Part shown: one piece after another, positions 32,533 through 40,436 of the stretch | Layout of the letters: every line of letters begins with the position of its first letter | Position numbering within the stretch: position 1 is the first letter of the stretch | NCBI GenBank assembly: GCA_900767875.1 | Contig: CAAGAT010000083.1 | Coordinates: forward strand, 1-58,559 | Direction: 5' to 3' | DNA from: an uncultured Sutterella sp. | GTDB taxonomy: Bacteria; Pseudomonadota; Gammaproteobacteria; Burkholderiales; Burkholderiaceae_F | Length of the DNA: 58,559 nt | Made by a program: the position numbers and the translations under genes | Notes under the pieces: generated by a model | What the model was told of the DNA's origin: nothing | Seen by the model: the letters and a program-made list of their open reading frames with translations, nothing else | The model's database searches: none

Positions 32533-34644
32533 ATGAGTATGTTCAACAAGGTTTCCAAGAGCTTCATGTTCGGCGAACACGAAGTGACGCTGACCACGGG
32601 TGAGATCGCCCGCCAGGCCTCCGGCGCCGTCGTCGTGCGGATGGGCGACACCGTGATTTTGGCCACGGTCGTCGCCAAGAAAGAAACCAAGCCTGGCCAG
32701 GACTTCTTCCCCCTGACCGTCGACTACATCGAAAAGGCCTACGCCGCGGGTAAGTTTCCCGGCGGCTTTTTCAAGCGCGAAGGGCGCCCGTCCGAGCATG
32801 AAACGCTCACGAGCCGCCTCATCGACCGCCCGATCCGCCCGCTCTTTCCGGATGGCTTCTTCAACGAAGTGCAGGTCATTATTCATGTGCTGTCCGTGGA
32901 CCCGGAGATCAATCCGGACATCCCGTCCATGATCGGCGCCTCGGCCGCTCTGACGATTTCGGGCATCCCCTTCAAGGGCCCGATCGGCGCGTGCCGCGTC
33001 GGCTACATCAACGGCGGCTTTGTGTGCAACCCGACCGTCACGCAGCTCAAGGAATCGCGCCTTGACCTCGTCGTGGCCGGCACCGAACGCGCCGTGCTGA
33101 TGGTCGAATCCGAAGCCGACCGTCTGCCCGAACAGACGATGCTCGACGCGGTGATGTTCGGCCACCAGCAGATTCAGGTGGCGATCAACGCCATTCACGA
33201 ACTGACGGCCGAGGCCGGCAAGCCCGCCTGGGATTGGCAGCCCGCGCCCAAGAACGAAGCGCTCATCGCGCGCATCGGCGAAATCGCCCGTGCCGAGATT
33301 GAAGAGGCCTACGCGATTCGCTCCAAGCAGCAGCGTTCGGAAAAGCTGCGTGAAATCTACGAGAAGGTCGAAGCCACGCTCACGGCCGACGCCGAAGCGG
33401 CCGGCACCGACGTGCCCGACATGAACGAAGTGCACGGCATCCTCTTTGAGATGGAAGCCCACGTTGTGCGCACGAACATTCTCGAAGGCAAGCCCCGTAT
33501 CGACGGCCGCGACACGCGCACCGTGCGCCCGATCGAAATTCGTCAGTCGGTTCTGCCCCGCACCCACGGTTCCGCCCTCTTCACCCGCGGCGAAACGCAG
33601 GCTCTGGTGCTCACGACTCTGGGTACGAAGCAGGACGAGCAGATCATCGACAACATCATGGGCGAAAGCCGCGACCGCTTCATCATGCACTACAACATGC
33701 CCCCGTTCGCCACGGGCGAAACGGGCCGCGTGGGCAGCCCCAAGCGCCGCGAAATCGGCCACGGCCGCCTTGCCAAGCGTGCTCTGAAGGCCGTGCTGCC
33801 GAGCCCCGAGGAATTCAATTACTCGATCCGCGTCGTCTCCGAAATCTGCGAATCGAACGGCTCCTCGTCAATGGCTTCCGTCTGCGGCGGGTGCCTCTCG
33901 ATGCTCGACGCGGGCGTGCCCCTGAAGGACTACGTGGCCGGCGTGGCCATGGGCCTGATTAAGGAAGGCAACAAGTTTGCGGTTCTGACCGACATTCTCG
34001 GCGACGAAGACCACCTCGGCGACATGGACTTCAAGGTGGCCGGCACCGAAAACGGTGTCACGGCCCTGCAGATGGACATCAAGATCGAAGGCATCACGGC
34101 CGAAATCATGCAGGCCGCTCTGGCTCAGGCTCACGAAGGCCGCATGCACATCCTCGGCAAGATGCACGAGATGGCCGGCGACGGCGCCAAGGAACTCTCC
34201 GTCTGGGCTCCGCGCATGATCACCATCAAGATCAATCCGGAAAAGATCCGTGACGTGATCGGCAAGGGCGGCGCCACCATTCGCGGCCTGTGCGAGGAAA
34301 CCGGCTGCCAGATCGACGTCGAGGACGACGGCACCGTGACGATCTCGTCGAACGACACGGAACGCGCCAACCTCGCCAAGAAGCGCATCGAGGAAATCAC
34401 GGCCGACGTGGAAGTCGGCAAGGTCTACGAAGGCCCCGTGATGAAGATCCTGGACTTCGGCGCGATCGTCGGCCTGCTGCCCGGCAAGGATGGCCTGCTG
34501 CACATCAGCCAGATCGCCAACGAGCGCGTCAACCAGGTGACCGACTACCTGCAGGAAGGTCAGACGGTGCGCGTCAAGGTGATCGGCTTTGACGACAAGA
34601 ACCGTCCGCGTCTGTCGATGAAGGCTCTTCTGAACGAAGAGTAA
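32533..34644 (+). CDS. pnp: Polynucleotide phosphorylase
   Basis: A 703-residue phosphorolytic 3'-5' exoribonuclease and degradosome component. It has two RNase PH domains (the second with VLPRTHGSALFTRGETQALV and SSMASVCGGCLSMLDAGVP), a KH domain (IRDVIGKGGATIRGL) and a C-terminal S1 domain (VGKVYEGPVMKILDFGAIVGL). ATG 32533 (MSMFNKVSKSF) matches other PNPases and has AAGGA upstream; the frame is open further upstream but the extra sequence is unrelated. Confidence 0.97.
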   Translation: MSMFNKVSKSFMFGEHEVTLTTGEIARQASGAVVVRMGDTVILATVVAKKETKPGQDFFPLTVDYIEKAYAAGKFPGGFFKREGRPSEHETLTSRLIDRPIRPLFPDGFFNEVQVIIHVLSVDPEINPDIPSMIGASAALTISGIPFKGPIGACRVGYINGGFVCNPTVTQLKESRLDLVVAGTERAVLMVESEADRLPEQTMLDAVMFGHQQIQVAINAIHELTAEAGKPAWDWQPAPKNEALIARIGEIARAEIEEAYAIRSKQQRSEKLREIYEKVEATLTADAEAAGTDVPDMNEVHGILFEMEAHVVRTNILEGKPRIDGRDTRTVRPIEIRQSVLPRTHGSALFTRGETQALVLTTLGTKQDEQIIDNIMGESRDRFIMHYNMPPFATGETGRVGSPKRREIGHGRLAKRALKAVLPSPEEFNYSIRVVSEICESNGSSSMASVCGGCLSMLDAGVPLKDYVAGVAMGLIKEGNKFAVLTDILGDEDHLGDMDFKVAGTENGVTALQMDIKIEGITAEIMQAALAQAHEGRMHILGKMHEMAGDGAKELSVWAPRMITIKINPEKIRDVIGKGGATIRGLCEETGCQIDVEDDGTVTISSNDTERANLAKKRIEEITADVEVGKVYEGPVMKILDFGAIVGLLPGKDGLLHISQIANERVNQVTDYLQEGQTVRVKVIGFDDKNRPRLSMKALLNEE

Positions 34645-34701
34645 TCGGCACTCGCCACAGACAGGCGGCGTTGATTTGAGTTCTTCGCCGTCTCTGAAAG
34701 A

Positions 34702-34743
34702 GCGGACAAAAGCGGATCCTTTTCGGGGGTTCGCTTTTGCCGC
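34702..34743 (+). terminator. Probable terminator after pnp
   Basis: GCGGACAAAAGCG pairs with CGCTTTTGCCGC around a loop containing CCTTTTCGGGGG. The stem is long with one or two mismatches. It lies 60 bp after the pnp stop, but no separate T run follows. Confidence 0.5.
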
Positions 34744-34831
34744 CTCAGCAAAGGCCAAAGCGCAAGGCATCCCGGCAGAATCGGGTACAATGCGCTTTTG
34801 CCTTTGATCAGCGCCCTTGGAGAACACCGGC

Positions 34832-35575
34832 ATGCGCACCAGACTCGTCGTTGCCAATTGGAAAATGAACGGCTCGCTCTCGGCCAACGCCGACTGGGCG
34901 AAGACTTTTCTGTCCCTGGGCAATGTCGGTTGCGAGGCGGCCGTCTGTGCGCCGCACGTGTACCTGGCGCAGATGGCCGGCCTTTTAAAGGACAGTGCCG
35001 TGGCGCTCGGTGCCGAGGACGTGAGCGAATACGCCGCGGGCGCCTACACCGGTGAGGTGAGCGCCGCGATGCTCGTCGAGATCGGCTGTCGCTACGTCAT
35101 CGTGGGACACTCCGAGCGGCGTGCGCTTTTCGGGGATACCGACGCGCGGGTGGCCGCCAAGACCAAGGCGGCGCTTGAAGCGGGCTTGTCGCCCATCGTG
35201 TGCGTGGGCGAGACGCTTGAAGAGCGCGAATCGAGCCAGACGCTGCGCGTGGTCTCCGAGCAGCTTGCGGCCGTGATCGGCGTCGTGGGCGTCGAAGGCT
35301 TTGCGCGTTGCACCCTGGCCTATGAGCCCGTCTGGGCCATCGGCACGGGCAAAAGCGCCACGCCCGAGATCGCGCAGCACGTGCATGAGGCCCTGCGTCG
35401 GGAACTGGCGCTTCGCTCGCCGCAGCTCGCGCAAACCGTGCGCATTTTGTACGGCGGCAGCGTCAAGCCCGAAAACGCCGCGTCGCTTTTTGCGATGAGC
35501 GACATCGACGGGGGCCTCATCGGCGGAGCGGCGCTCAAGGCACGGGATTTTTACGCCGTCTGCACGGCCAAGTAG
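34832..35575 (+). CDS. tpiA: Triosephosphate isomerase
   Basis: The 247-residue TIM barrel interconverts dihydroxyacetone phosphate and glyceraldehyde 3-phosphate. It has the active-site lysine in NWKMNG, histidine in VGHSERR, glutamate in AYEPVWAIGTG, and the phosphate loop YGGSVKPENA. ATG 34832 is chosen because the next codons match the family N-terminus; a TTG at 34817 is the only upstream alternative. A possible -10 (TACAAT near 34785) lies upstream. secG follows 66 bp later. Confidence 0.97.
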   Translation: MRTRLVVANWKMNGSLSANADWAKTFLSLGNVGCEAAVCAPHVYLAQMAGLLKDSAVALGAEDVSEYAAGAYTGEVSAAMLVEIGCRYVIVGHSERRALFGDTDARVAAKTKAALEAGLSPIVCVGETLEERESSQTLRVVSEQLAAVIGVVGVEGFARCTLAYEPVWAIGTGKSATPEIAQHVHEALRRELALRSPQLAQTVRILYGGSVKPENAASLFAMSDIDGGLIGGAALKARDFYAVCTAK

Positions 35576-35641
35576 GCCTTGTTAGGTGAGCGAGAGCTTT
35601 TTTCATAACACAATCAGAACCATCACGGAAAACACACAACC

Positions 35642-36019
35642 ATGCAGATGTTGATGAGTATCGCGATCGTCGTGCAGATCATTGCCGCGATTGCCGTCAT
35701 TATTCTGGTGCTCCTGCAGCACGGCAAGGGTGCCGATCTGGGCGCCGCCTTCGGCTCGGGCGCCTCGGGCTCGCTCTTTGGTGCCACGGGCTCGGCCAAC
35801 TTCCTGTCGCGCTCGACGGCCGTGGCCGCCACGATTTTCTTCCTGGCCACCATCGCCATCACGCTCGGTTCGGGTGCCTTCAACAAGCAGGCCCAGCAAA
35901 AGCAAGGCGGCGTTCTGAGCACGGTCACCACCGAACAGACGACGGCACCGGCTGCCGGCGCCGCCTCGCAGGTGCCCAACGGCAAGGAAGATTTGCAATC
36001 CAACCAGATTCCGCGCTAA
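35642..36019 (+). CDS. secG: Protein translocase subunit SecG
   Basis: A 125-residue protein with two membrane segments (about 5-25 and 58-78) joined by the family loop LQHGKGADLGAAFGSGASGSLFGATGSANFLSR. A polar tail with Gln/Thr/Ala follows. SecG assists SecYEA-driven protein export. The order tpiA-secG-tRNA-Leu is the betaproteobacterial one. The nuo operon that usually comes next is absent here. Confidence 0.95.
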   Translation: MQMLMSIAIVVQIIAAIAVIILVLLQHGKGADLGAAFGSGASGSLFGATGSANFLSRSTAVAATIFFLATIAITLGSGAFNKQAQQKQGGVLSTVTTEQTTAPAAGAASQVPNGKEDLQSNQIPR

Positions 36020-36098
36020 GATACGCGGCCTTGCGGCAGATGGGTTCGCCCATTTGCCGCAGGACACGTTGATTTTGAAAACGTTCGTTTTCGAGCGG

Positions 36099-36183
36099 GC
36101 GGTCGTGGCGAAATTGGTAGACGCGCAGCCTTGAGGTGGCTGTGGCGAGAGTCATGAGAGTTCGAGTCTCTCCGACCGCACCA
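36099..36183 (+). tRNA. tRNA-Leu (anticodon GAG)
   Basis: An 85-nt class II tRNA. GCGGTCG pairs with CGACCGC, the anticodon loop is CTTGAGG (anticodon GAG, reading CUC and CUU), and a long variable arm (TGGCGAGAGTCATGA) is typical for leucine. The T arm contains GTTCGAGTC, and CCA is encoded at 36181-36183. It lies 79 bp after secG. Confidence 0.95.
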
Positions 36184-36188
36184 AGCAC

Positions 36189-36266
36189 TGGGGTATCGCC
36201 AAGTCCGGTTAAGGCAGCGGATTCTGAATCCGCCATTCGTAGGTTCGAATCCTACTACCCCTGCCA
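36189..36266 (+). tRNA. tRNA-Gln (anticodon CTG)
   Basis: A 78-nt tRNA starting TGGGGTA and ending TACCCCTGCCA. The anticodon stem GCGGA/TCCGC encloses TTCTGAA (anticodon CTG, reading CAG). The first base pair is a U-U mismatch at 1:72, compatible with the weak first pair known for tRNA-Gln. CCA is encoded. It is only five bases after tRNA-Leu, so the two are processed from one precursor. Confidence 0.92.
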
Positions 36267-36292
36267 ACGCACTTCTCGGAGAATCGAAAATG

Positions 36293-36320
36293 GCCGCGCC
36301 GCAAGGTGAGCGGCTTTTTT
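36293..36320 (+). terminator. Terminator of the secG-tRNA transcript
   Basis: GCCGC (36293-36297) pairs with GCGGC (36310-36314), followed by six T residues. It lies 26 bp after tRNA-Gln. Confidence 0.8.
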
Positions 36321-36379
36321 CATGTCTGCGCCCGCCTCAGCGCTCCTTTTCCTCCGCATCCCAAACCCCGATCTGCGGC

Positions 36380-36415
36380 AAAGCAAACGGGCGAAACCGT
36401 TGCCGATTCCGCCCG
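36380..36415 (-). terminator. Terminator of the MFS gene
   Basis: On the minus strand CGGGCGGAA pairs with TTTCGCCCG around a ten-base loop and is followed by TTTGCTTT. It starts about 30 bp after the stop of the MFS gene. Confidence 0.7.
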
Positions 36416-36445
36416 TCCGAGGCAATCCTACTGGTCCAAGAAGCG

Positions 36446-37762
36446 TCAGCTGCGCGGCGGCTTGTCGAGCGTTGGCTCCGCTTCGTGCTGCGCCCGCTTG
36501 GCGCGCTCCTTTTCTTCGCGCTCGATTTCACGGCGCACTTCGCAACCGTCTTCCGTGAGGGCCTTGGGCATACCCGTGGCCGGTGCCGGCGCCTTGGGGC
36601 GGAAGAAGTACAGCACCGCCACGAGCGGAAAGAGAATCGCACCGGCGGCCGCCAGCGCCATCTGGTTGTTCGAGTAGGTGGCGATGGCCGCCCCGAGAAC
36701 CGGTCCGATCACGCTGCCGAACTGCTGCACGGAGTACGAGTAGGCAAAGACTTTGCCGCGGTCCTTCGGGTCGCTCGATTGCGTCAAGACGGCATTGATG
36801 GCCGGGAAGATGCCCGCAAACGCCAGGCCCCCTATAAAGCGCCAGCCCGTAAACCACGTGAGGTCATGCGGGAGGGCCTGCACAATGCCGAAAATACCGC
36901 TCAGGAAGATCGACACGTACAGGACGGGACGGTAGCCCCAGCTTTGTCCGAGCATGCCCCAGGGCGGGGAGGCGATCACGCCCGAAAGACCCACCACCGA
37001 GAAGACGACGCCCGAGATGAAGACGATGCGGTCCATCGAGCCCTGCAGCTCGGCGATGTAAAGCGGCAGCACGGGCTGGACCATCAGCACGCTCATCTGC
37101 ACGACGGCGGCGGCAAAGAGCATGCGTAAAATGACCGGATTGTGCAGCGGCGTGACGCGGTGCTCATTGGCGGCGCCCTTGACGCCGGCGGCCGCCCGCG
37201 GCGGTTCCTTAATGAAGACCGCCAGCGCCACGGTGATGATCGCCAGGGCCACGCCCGCGAGCTTAAAGGTCATACGCATGCCGAAAACGTCGGCCAAAAA
37301 GCCGCCGATGAGCGGCCCCAACACGTTGCCCGCCGTCAGGCCTGCCTGCAGCAGACCCATGCACAAACCGATCTTTTTATGGGGAATGACCGAGGTGGCG
37401 ATCGCCAGTTGCGCCGGCCACAGACCGGCCGACAGGCCCTGCAGAACGCGCACGGCAAAAAGCTGCCAGGGTGTCTCGACGATGCCGCCCAGAAAATAGG
37501 TGATGGCCAGACACGAGGCCGCACGCAGAGCCATGAGCTTTCGAGAGCCCTTGTCGGACATGGCGCCCCAGATCGGCGCGAAAATGCCCGAAATCAGAAA
37601 GCTCACGGCAAAGATGATGCTGCTCCACCAATTGACCTCAGCGGTCGACACGCCGAGTTCCTGGATGAGGTACATCGGCAGGAACGGCACCAGCATGGTG
37701 TAGCTCGCGGACATGAGGACCGTGCTGCAGGTGAGCACGATCATGACGATGCGCCAGTTCAT
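36446..37762 (-). CDS. MFS transporter, MdtG-like
   Basis: A 438-residue protein with 12 membrane segments. It has the MFS loop IWGAMSDKGSRKLMALR after segment 2, the antiporter motif LQAGLTAGNVLGPLIGGFLADV in segment 5, and a charged C-terminal tail (EREEKERAKRAQHEAEP). The closest well-known type is MdtG-like drug export; the substrate is unknown. ATG 37762 has TGAGG nine bases upstream. Only 26 bp separate it from the iscB stop, so the IscB element lies between this gene and whatever promoter it originally had. Confidence 0.88.
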   Translation of the reverse strand: MNWRIVMIVLTCSTVLMSASYTMLVPFLPMYLIQELGVSTAEVNWWSSIIFAVSFLISGIFAPIWGAMSDKGSRKLMALRAASCLAITYFLGGIVETPWQLFAVRVLQGLSAGLWPAQLAIATSVIPHKKIGLCMGLLQAGLTAGNVLGPLIGGFLADVFGMRMTFKLAGVALAIITVALAVFIKEPPRAAAGVKGAANEHRVTPLHNPVILRMLFAAAVVQMSVLMVQPVLPLYIAELQGSMDRIVFISGVVFSVVGLSGVIASPPWGMLGQSWGYRPVLYVSIFLSGIFGIVQALPHDLTWFTGWRFIGGLAFAGIFPAINAVLTQSSDPKDRGKVFAYSYSVQQFGSVIGPVLGAAIATYSNNQMALAAAGAILFPLVAVLYFFRPKAPAPATGMPKALTEDGCEVRREIEREEKERAKRAQHEAEPTLDKPPRS

Positions 37763-37788
37763 AGAAGTACCTCAGGAAACCTCCGTCT

Positions 37789-39114
37789 TCAGACGGGGGA
37801 GGAATGAGGTGCGCGGCGCAGCCACGCATACCCGTATCCGTCGTTGTAGGAAAGCAGTTGACAGTGACGCCAACTAATGCCTTGAATGACGCCTCCGGGC
37901 GTCTGAATGTTGAAGCTGCCCGACGCACGAACGGCCACGCGGCCCCGATAGACGCCGGCCTTCTTCCCTGATGGGACGATGGCCTTGACCATGTCGCCCG
38001 TGGCGAAGCCGTGAACGCGTTTTTGGCGCATCAGAAAGCCGCGCGGGAACCCGTGCTTGGTGAGCCTCGTACGTTGATAGCTCCCCCGACCGGTGCATCG
38101 GACTTCAAGGACGCCCATGCTCTTGGGATAGTGCGCTGCGTTGATTCGACCCGCGCAGAGCGCATCGAGCCAATGTTCTTTGGCAATGCCCAAGGAACTT
38201 CGATTGAATTTCGTCAATGCGCCGGAACCCGTCTGCACAGGGAGCCCGAACGTCTTGAGCGCATTGAGAAGCGACCAGCGGGTTGCGTTGACCGCCGCCG
38301 CGTCCGAGAGAGAACGCCTGCATTGCTGCTTGAGGCGCTCAAGTACCTCAGGGCGGTCTTTGAGGAAAACTTCAACGGGCTGCGCCCCCTTCTTTTGGTT
38401 GCAGGCCGCGCGGGCGAGCGCGAGGTTCGAGAGGCGGTTGGATCCGCCTCGTGCCTTCGGCACAACGTGCTCGATGTTGAGCGGCACGTTCTCGGCTGAG
38501 CAGTAGACGCATTTCCTGCCGAATTTTTCCAGTAGGTATTCACGCACCTCATACTCGAAGAGCGTCCCTTGCTGATACTCGGCGCCCGAAATTTCCGGAT
38601 TCTGCAGCTTCTGCGCGTCGAACTTGACGAGCTCTTCCATCAATCCCGTTGCGGGGACGAGACGGATGAGCTTGGCCGCCCATGCGGCTACGGCATCCAC
38701 GCGGTGTCGAAGCGACGGTGCCGGCCAACCCTGCGGCTTGGTGCGATTGAGAAACCGTGGGGCTCGATAGCGCAGATTGCTGCGCCGCCGACGGCCAAAG
38801 GCACGACGAGCGCTCAGGCATTCCCGGATGACCGATCCGCGATGAACGAGGTCAATGAAGAACAGCGCATGGTGGCGCCTCTTCGTGTCGGCTCGAACAA
38901 CGGCGATGCCGGTCTCGCGTGAGCCCGGATCGAACTTGACGAGGACGGGCTGAACGTCAGAGTTCTCGATCAGCCGATCCACCAAGCGGATCGTGAACGG
39001 GAAGCGCTTGACGACGCGGGCTCGGCCCGATTTCAGGAGCCTTCGCGCCCGAGCGGGTCGGCACGGCATCAGAGGCCGGTGCTTCCTGTCCAGAACAAAA
39101 ACAGAAACTGACAT
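37789..39114 (-). CDS. iscB: IscB RNA-guided nuclease
   Basis: The 441-residue product has the full IscB architecture in order. The PLMP domain has VFVLDRKHRPLMPCRP; RuvC-I has D62 in VKFDPGSRETGIAV. The arginine-rich bridge helix is at about 100-120 (RRAFGRRRRSNLRYR). RuvC-II has E161 (MEELVKFDAQKLQNPEISG). An HNH domain has KCVYC and NIEHVVPKARGG (H216), and RuvC-III has H314 and D317 (KEHWLDALCAG). All catalytic positions are present, so it should be able to cut double-stranded DNA with an omega RNA. IscB is the ancestor group of Cas9. The length is in the normal range (about 400-500). Confidence 0.93.
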   Translation of the reverse strand: MSVSVFVLDRKHRPLMPCRPARARRLLKSGRARVVKRFPFTIRLVDRLIENSDVQPVLVKFDPGSRETGIAVVRADTKRRHHALFFIDLVHRGSVIRECLSARRAFGRRRRSNLRYRAPRFLNRTKPQGWPAPSLRHRVDAVAAWAAKLIRLVPATGLMEELVKFDAQKLQNPEISGAEYQQGTLFEYEVREYLLEKFGRKCVYCSAENVPLNIEHVVPKARGGSNRLSNLALARAACNQKKGAQPVEVFLKDRPEVLERLKQQCRRSLSDAAAVNATRWSLLNALKTFGLPVQTGSGALTKFNRSSLGIAKEHWLDALCAGRINAAHYPKSMGVLEVRCTGRGSYQRTRLTKHGFPRGFLMRQKRVHGFATGDMVKAIVPSGKKAGVYRGRVAVRASGSFNIQTPGGVIQGISWRHCQLLSYNDGYGYAWLRRAPHSSPV

Positions 39115-39404
39115 GGTGTTGAAACCTTACGGTTCGAATCGGGGTTGCCCCCGTGACATCAACAAAGTTGAATTCCCCTCGCCAATGTTGCCGTCCGGCA
39201 TTGCAACGGCAGACCGTTTCGTGCATACCCAAAGCTTGTCTGCTTCTGCCGTTTCCGGAGCTCGGAGCTGAGGAAGCCCCCCGGGGCGGGTCTTGTCACC
39301 TGACGACAACGTAGTTCTCCTTTCGGATCACTGAGGCTGGTCAACCGGCTTGATGGCTCAAGCCTCTCCTTTTAAGGAGGGGTGGTTGACGGGCGTAAGT
39401 CCTT
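39115..39404 (-). ncRNA. Predicted omega RNA (HEARO) of the IscB element
   Basis: Omega RNAs are encoded directly upstream of iscB, and this 290-nt stretch has no gene but strong pairing. On the minus strand GTCAACC (39384-39390) pairs with GGTTGAC (39340-39346). These enclose two hairpins, CTCC-TTTTAA-GGAG-like (39364-39382) and GGCTTGA-GCCA-TCAAGCC (39347-39364), to form a three-way junction. Further stems are GCAGAC/GTCTGC, GCCGT/ACGGC, TCAAC-TTT-GTTGA and GGGG/CCCC nearer to the iscB start. The guide would be the bases just 5' of the fold, near 39405-39420. The function is inferred from position and fold. Confidence 0.75.
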
Positions 39405-39420
39405 TGGATTTCTTGATTCG

Positions 39421-39746
39421 CTTCAAAATTTGAGTGTACGCCCAAATGGGGAGGGCTTGTCCTAAAATCGCGCGCACTACGCCGTTCGGAGAAGGGAGGT
39501 CCAAGGTGGCCGGCCGGGCAGGCGGCACGGCGGCGCCGCATTGACCACTTTGCCGGCCCCAAGACTTCTCGCCATTTTTTGTGAGCGTTTTGTTTCGACC
39601 GTCGCCGGTTTGTGCCGCTTCGTCTCAAAAGCACGATGACAAAACCAAGTCTCTGTAAAATTTCGCTCGGCCGAGCCCCATGCATTTTTTCTTTTTCAGG
39701 GGCCGCCCGCCCGTCCTTTCCCCCCATTCATTGAGATTTCGCCGCC
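39421..39746. other. Intergenic region between IscB element and the next gene
   Basis: No gene or clear RNA is seen in 326 bp. GC-rich palindromic patches occur near 39515-39560 (GGCCGGCC), and a possible promoter with GTAAAAT near 39654 faces the downstream gene. The predicted guide of the omega RNA lies at its left edge. Confidence 0.4.
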
Positions 39747-40436
39747 GTGAAAGTTCTGCGCACTTTTCTTGTCGCTTTGCCCTTAGCCGCCGCCTCCTTC
39801 GGGGCCCTTGCCTTTGATCCGGACCTCAAGGCCATGGAGGACGGCGCCATCTTCGAGCGCTTCCCCAAGGGCACGATCAGCACCCGCGAGACGGCCGACC
39901 AGGCCCTCAAGGAAGTGCGCGCGGCCAAGAGCCGCCTCAAGGAATTGGCCGAGTACTCCAAGCGGCGCTGCAACGAGAACATTTTCGTCAACAGCTGCAT
40001 TGAGGCCGTGCGCAAGGCCGAGCTGCGCCAAAGCCGCAAGCTCTCGGCCATTGAAACCGAAGCGCGCCGCGTCGTGCGCGAGGACGAAACCCGCAAGGAA
40101 GCCGAGCGGCAGAAAAAGCGCGATGCGCGTGCCGCCCAGCCGCCCAAGCCCGTGAAGAAGGCCACGCCGCGCAGCGCCACGAGCGCGCAGAAAAACGCCC
40201 AGGAAAACCGTGAGGCCTATGCCAAGCGCACGAAGGCCCTCGAGGAGCGCAAGGCGCAGGCCGCCGAGAAGGCCGCCAAGGAAGCGGCCAACCGCGCCGC
40301 CTATGAAAAAAAGCTCGCCGAGCGTGAAAAGCGCCGCGCCGAACGCGCCAAGGCCCTCGAAAAGCGTGCCGCGCGCAAGGCCAAGCAAGCCGACGCCAAG
40401 ACGCCGGCCGCCCAAAGCGGGAAGAAGGCCAAGTGA
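39747..40436 (+). CDS. Secreted Lys/Ala-rich coiled-coil protein
   Basis: A 229-residue product with an N-terminal signal peptide (VLRTFLVALPLAAASFGALA). A conserved-looking region with two cysteines (SKRRCNENIFVNSCIEAVR) precedes a long charged helix rich in Lys, Ala, Glu and Arg (residues 100-229). The region with the cysteine pair resembles uncharacterised periplasmic proteins of Burkholderiales; no function is known. GTG 39747 starts the signal peptide. The stop overlaps the start of the helicase gene (GTGA), so they are coupled. A smaller protein of similar style is at 55767-56249. Confidence 0.75.
   Translation: MKVLRTFLVALPLAAASFGALAFDPDLKAMEDGAIFERFPKGTISTRETADQALKEVRAAKSRLKELAEYSKRRCNENIFVNSCIEAVRKAELRQSRKLSAIETEARRVVREDETRKEAERQKKRDARAAQPPKPVKKATPRSATSAQKNAQENREAYAKRTKALEERKAQAAEKAAKEAANRAAYEKKLAEREKRRAERAKALEKRAARKAKQADAKTPAAQSGKKAK

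Larger units (their letters stand above)
37770..39405 (-). mobile_element. IscB (OMEGA) element: iscB plus omega RNA
   Basis: The unit consists of an IscB gene and a 5' structured RNA, with no transposase gene. On the minus strand the left boundary is placed where the RNA fold begins (about 39390-39405). The right boundary is just after a small hairpin that includes the iscB stop codon (CCGTC-TGAA-GACGG). Subterminal hairpins without long inverted repeats are typical of IS200/IS605-type ends, from which IscB elements derive. Exact ends need an empty-site comparison. Confidence 0.65.
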
